This document shows, piece by piece, positions 4,472 through 6,408 of a stretch of DNA of 6,408 nt. The position numbers and the translations under genes were made by a program. Position 1 is the first letter of the stretch. Every line of letters starts with the position of its first letter. This DNA comes from an uncultured Eubacteriales bacterium. GTDB lineage: Bacteria > Bacillota > Clostridia > Oscillospirales > Acutalibacteraceae. The notes beneath the pieces are model-generated. The model was not told the origin of the DNA. It did no database searches and worked only from the letters and a program-made list of their open reading frames with translations. The stretch is from positions 1-6,408 of the forward strand of contig OMRJ01000195.1 in NCBI GenBank assembly GCA_900313475.1, in the 5' to 3' direction.

Positions 4472-6408
4472 AAAAAGGTGATTTTTATGAAAAAGGCATT
4501 GAGTATACCATTAAAGGGCTTTCCATCAACCGCCCGTCACAGGATTATATCGGTTTATTCGGCGATACCTCCGGTGCAACAATAAAAAACTGTAAACTGG
4601 ACATTGTTAAAATTGTTGGCAGGGACTGTGTCGGCGGCTTTGCCGGATATGGTAATAACTCCACCTTCGAAAATTGTGAAACATTAGGCGGTGCAATATC
4701 CTCCTCTACCAATAGCAAATCTTGTTCCGGAGGAATGGTCGGATATGCAAATGGAACGACAACGGTAAGCGATTGCACAAATAACGGAACTGTCTCTTCT
4801 GCTCCTAATTCTTCTTATTCTTATTCCGGAGGAATGGTCGGGGATACCGATGACACAGCAACGATAAGCAATTGCACGAATAACGGAGCTGTCTCTTCTT
4901 CTCACAGCAATTATTCTTACTCCGGAGGAATTGTCGGGCGTACCAACGGAACGGCGATGGTAAGCAACTGCTCAAATAACGGAGCTGTCTCTTCTCGGAA
5001 TAGCTCCGGAGGAATTGTCGGAAATGGAAATGAATCGGTTACGATAAACAATTGTACTAATAACGGAAAACTCTCTTCTAATTATCCTAATTCCGGAGGA
5101 ATAGTCGGAGTTGCAAAAGGAACGATAACCGTATTCAATTGTACGAATAAAGGAGCAAATTCTTCTGCCGTGTGGGGAGGAATTGTGGGACAATGCCTTG
5201 ACAAGGGTTCTAACATTATAATTATAAAATGTAAAAATCTCAGCAAAGCCCAATATGCCATCAGCGAAAATGTAACTTCAATCGAAAACAGTTACAATTT
5301 CTCCTCGTCCTCCAAATTTATGTCCTCCGGCACTGCCAAGAGCTGCTACTCCATTTCAAGCTTCACCGCTGAAAACGGCACGGTTTGGCTTTCAAACGGC
5401 AGCGCCGTCACGCGCACAAACAAGCAACTGCGTCTGAAATCCACCTTTGAGGGCTTCGATTTCGAGAACACATGGACAATGGAGGGCAACCCCGATTTCC
5501 CGTACCCCGAGCTTATCTCCAATCCGTCCTCCTTCAAAAAATCGCTTGCGTCAATTTCCGTTGCGGCGCTGCCCGACAAGGTAAACTACCTTGAAGGCAA
5601 GGACGAATTCGACATCACGGGCGCGCTTCTCCGCCTTACATACGACAACGGCACGAACGAAAAGATACCCATGACCGCCGAAATGGTGTCGGGCTTCGAC
5701 AACACTATCGTCGGCACAAACCGTATCAAGGTTCAGTACGGCGGTTTTGAAACGAGCTTCAATGTCACGGTCATTGCGCGTTCGCTCGTGTCTATCGCTG
5801 TCAGCAAAATGCCGACAAAGACGGAATATCTTGAAGGCAAGGACGAATTTTCGCCCTCCGGCGGCGAGCTGACGCTCACCTACAACAACGGCACTTCCAA
5901 AACGGTCGATATGAAGGACGCTGCCTTCACCGGCTTCGATAACAGCACACCCGGTGTACAGACCGTCACGGTTTCGTACGGCGGAAAAACAACAACACTG
6001 AAAGTGACCGTTATCGAAAAGACGCTCGAAAAGATAGAGGTTACAACGTTCCCCTCCAAAACACAGTATCTCGAAGGCAAAGACAAGCTCCAAAAGGACG
6101 GCGGCGTTATAACGCTCTATTACAACAACGGCAAAACAGCGACCGTCAGCCTTAATGACGCAGATGTTACCGGCTTCAACAACCGAGTTGTCGGAACTCA
6201 GACACTCACCGTCCACTACATGGAAAAAACCGCGCAGTTCGAAGTAAAGATAATCGCGAAGTCCGTTTCGAGAATTTCGGTCGCGTCCGTACCCGATGTC
6301 GTTACCTATCTCGAAGGCAAAGACGAGCTTTCGGCTGACGGCGGCAAGATAACCGTATACTACAACAACGACACGGAGGACGTTGTGAATATGACGGTCG
6401 ACATGCTT
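4468..6408 (+). CDS. GLUG-repeat / bacterial-Ig-like surface-type protein, 5' end defective or unclear, 3' end beyond window
   Basis: An uninterrupted frame of 647 codons runs off the right edge. Residues are counted from TTG 4468, the earliest possible start, which overlaps the previous stop (TTGA) and has no ribosome binding site. Residues 13-70 read EYTIKGLSINRPSQDYIGLF..., the canonical beginning of a GLUG-type beta-helix region. Repeats with SGGxVG and NNGxVSS follow to about residue 258. A spacer ends in FDFENTWTMEGNPDFPYPEL (about 330-349), then come 80-residue Ig-like (Big_3-like) repeats from residue 360. Such proteins are normally secreted and cell-wall-attached, yet no signal peptide precedes the first repeat. 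The well-placed ATG at 4487 (after AAAGGTG) is in a different frame and stops after 32 codons. It may be a 5'-truncated pseudogene, a fusion, or a phase-variable gene. Confidence 0.75.
   Translation, partial: MKKGDFYEKGIEYTIKGLSINRPSQDYIGLFGDTSGATIKNCKLDIVKIVGRDCVGGFAGYGNNSTFENCETLGGAISSSTNSKSCSGGMVGYANGTTTVSDCTNNGTVSSAPNSSYSYSGGMVGDTDDTATISNCTNNGAVSSSHSNYSYSGGIVGRTNGTAMVSNCSNNGAVSSRNSSGGIVGNGNESVTINNCTNNGKLSSNYPNSGGIVGVAKGTITVFNCTNKGANSSAVWGGIVGQCLDKGSNIIIIKCKNLSKAQYAISENVTSIENSYNFSSSSKFMSSGTAKSCYSISSFTAENGTVWLSNGSAVTRTNKQLRLKSTFEGFDFENTWTMEGNPDFPYPELISNPSSFKKSLASISVAALPDKVNYLEGKDEFDITGALLRLTYDNGTNEKIPMTAEMVSGFDNTIVGTNRIKVQYGGFETSFNVTVIARSLVSIAVSKMPTKTEYLEGKDEFSPSGGELTLTYNNGTSKTVDMKDAAFTGFDNSTPGVQTVTVSYGGKTTTLKVTVIEKTLEKIEVTTFPSKTQYLEGKDKLQKDGGVITLYYNNGKTATVSLNDADVTGFNNRVVGTQTLTVHYMEKTAQFEVKIIAKSVSRISVASVPDVVTYLEGKDELSADGGKITVYYNNDTEDVVNMTVDML
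4487..4585 (+). other. Short frame with good start, out of register with the large surface-protein frame
   Basis: ATG 4487 stands about seven bases after AAAGGTG (4474-4480) and encodes 32 codons starting MKKALSIP before a TAA at 4583-4585. The beginning looks like a typical lipidless signal-peptide start (MKKAL), but no hydrophobic core follows. The remainder is the GLUG sequence read in the wrong frame. One extra A in the A5 tract at 4490-4494, or a -1 slip on AAAAAG, would give M-K-K-G-I-E-Y-T in the large frame. Confidence 0.45.
4726..5240 (+). repeat. Six degenerate GLUG-type coding repeats
   Basis: Units begin at 4726, 4825, 4921, 5005, 5092 and 5173, so spacing is 81-99 bases. Each opens with a core close to TCCGGAGGAATNGTCGG (SGGxVG) and carries a C-T-N-N-G-x-x-S-S core later on. 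Linkers between units vary in length in whole codons. Two earlier, more divergent units start near 4546 and 4630. The fold expected is a right-handed beta-helix. Confidence 0.8.
5545..6408 (+). repeat. Tandem 80-residue Ig-like (Big_3-like) repeats, four visible
   Basis: Units start at 5545, 5785, 6025 and 6265, an exact 240-base period; the fourth is cut by the window edge. Each has a conserved YLEGKD(E/K) near residue 13, then an aromatic-Y-(D/N)-N-G strand, GF(D/N)N and VGTQTLTV-xY-like strands. This matches group 3 bacterial Ig-like domains of surface proteins, which act as stalks or adhesion modules. Confidence 0.85.

Noticed and set aside
4726..5240. Regularly spaced repeats suggesting a CRISPR array
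   Set aside because: Units are degenerate, vary by whole codons, and are translated in one open frame with GLUG motifs; there are no constant repeats with unique spacers.
5551..6216. A 221-residue minus-strand open frame opposite the Ig-like repeats
   Set aside because: It is antisense to a clearly conserved repeat protein, has low-complexity repetitive composition mirroring the 240-base period, and lacks a good ribosome binding site.

Overview
The window looks like chromosomal DNA from a low- to mid-GC Firmicute, most likely a gut-type Clostridium relative (Oscillospiraceae/Ruminococcaceae-like). The evidence is the L27 with a cleavable N-terminal extension next to a Prp protease, consensus sigma-A promoters, strong AGGAGG-type ribosome binding sites, a split pair of short chromate-transporter-family proteins, and a large GLUG / bacterial-Ig-like surface-type protein. 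No taxon can be fixed from the sequence alone.

Layout, left to right. (1) 1-36 is the very start of a minus-strand gene (perhaps DUF1846) with its promoter. (2) 277-1152 is a plus-strand, apparently cytoplasmic serine hydrolase of the beta-lactamase/PBP-like fold, with its own promoter. (3) A long hairpin at 1209-1262 separates it from the convergent minus-strand ribosomal operon rplU-prp-rpmA (2185 down to 1284). That operon has a perfect-spacing promoter and a structured leader that is probably the L21 autoregulatory leader. (4) 2438-3591, minus strand, holds two overlapping short chromate-transporter-family genes (ATGA overlap), also behind a near-consensus promoter with a very short leader. 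(5) 3782-4471 is a divergent regulatory module: an XRE-type repressor (minus) and an AT-rich, lysine-rich small protein of unknown function (plus). They share a 117-bp intergenic region with back-to-back promoters and two matching palindromic operators. (6) From about 4468 to the window edge a plus-strand frame is open for 647 codons. It encodes GLUG-type repeats followed by at least four 80-residue Ig-like repeats. It is not closed by a stop inside the window, and it has no convincing in-frame start or signal peptide.

The ribosomal operon is a self-contained unit: L21, the protease that trims the L27 N-terminus, and L27 itself. The two Chr proteins would be expected to act together as one membrane transporter. 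The most interesting part is the right third. A compact XRE switch appears to control a small protein and, by readthrough, an adhesin-like gene whose start is damaged, out of frame by one base in an A5 tract, or fused to the module by rearrangement. I see no rRNA, tRNA, CRISPR array or transposase.
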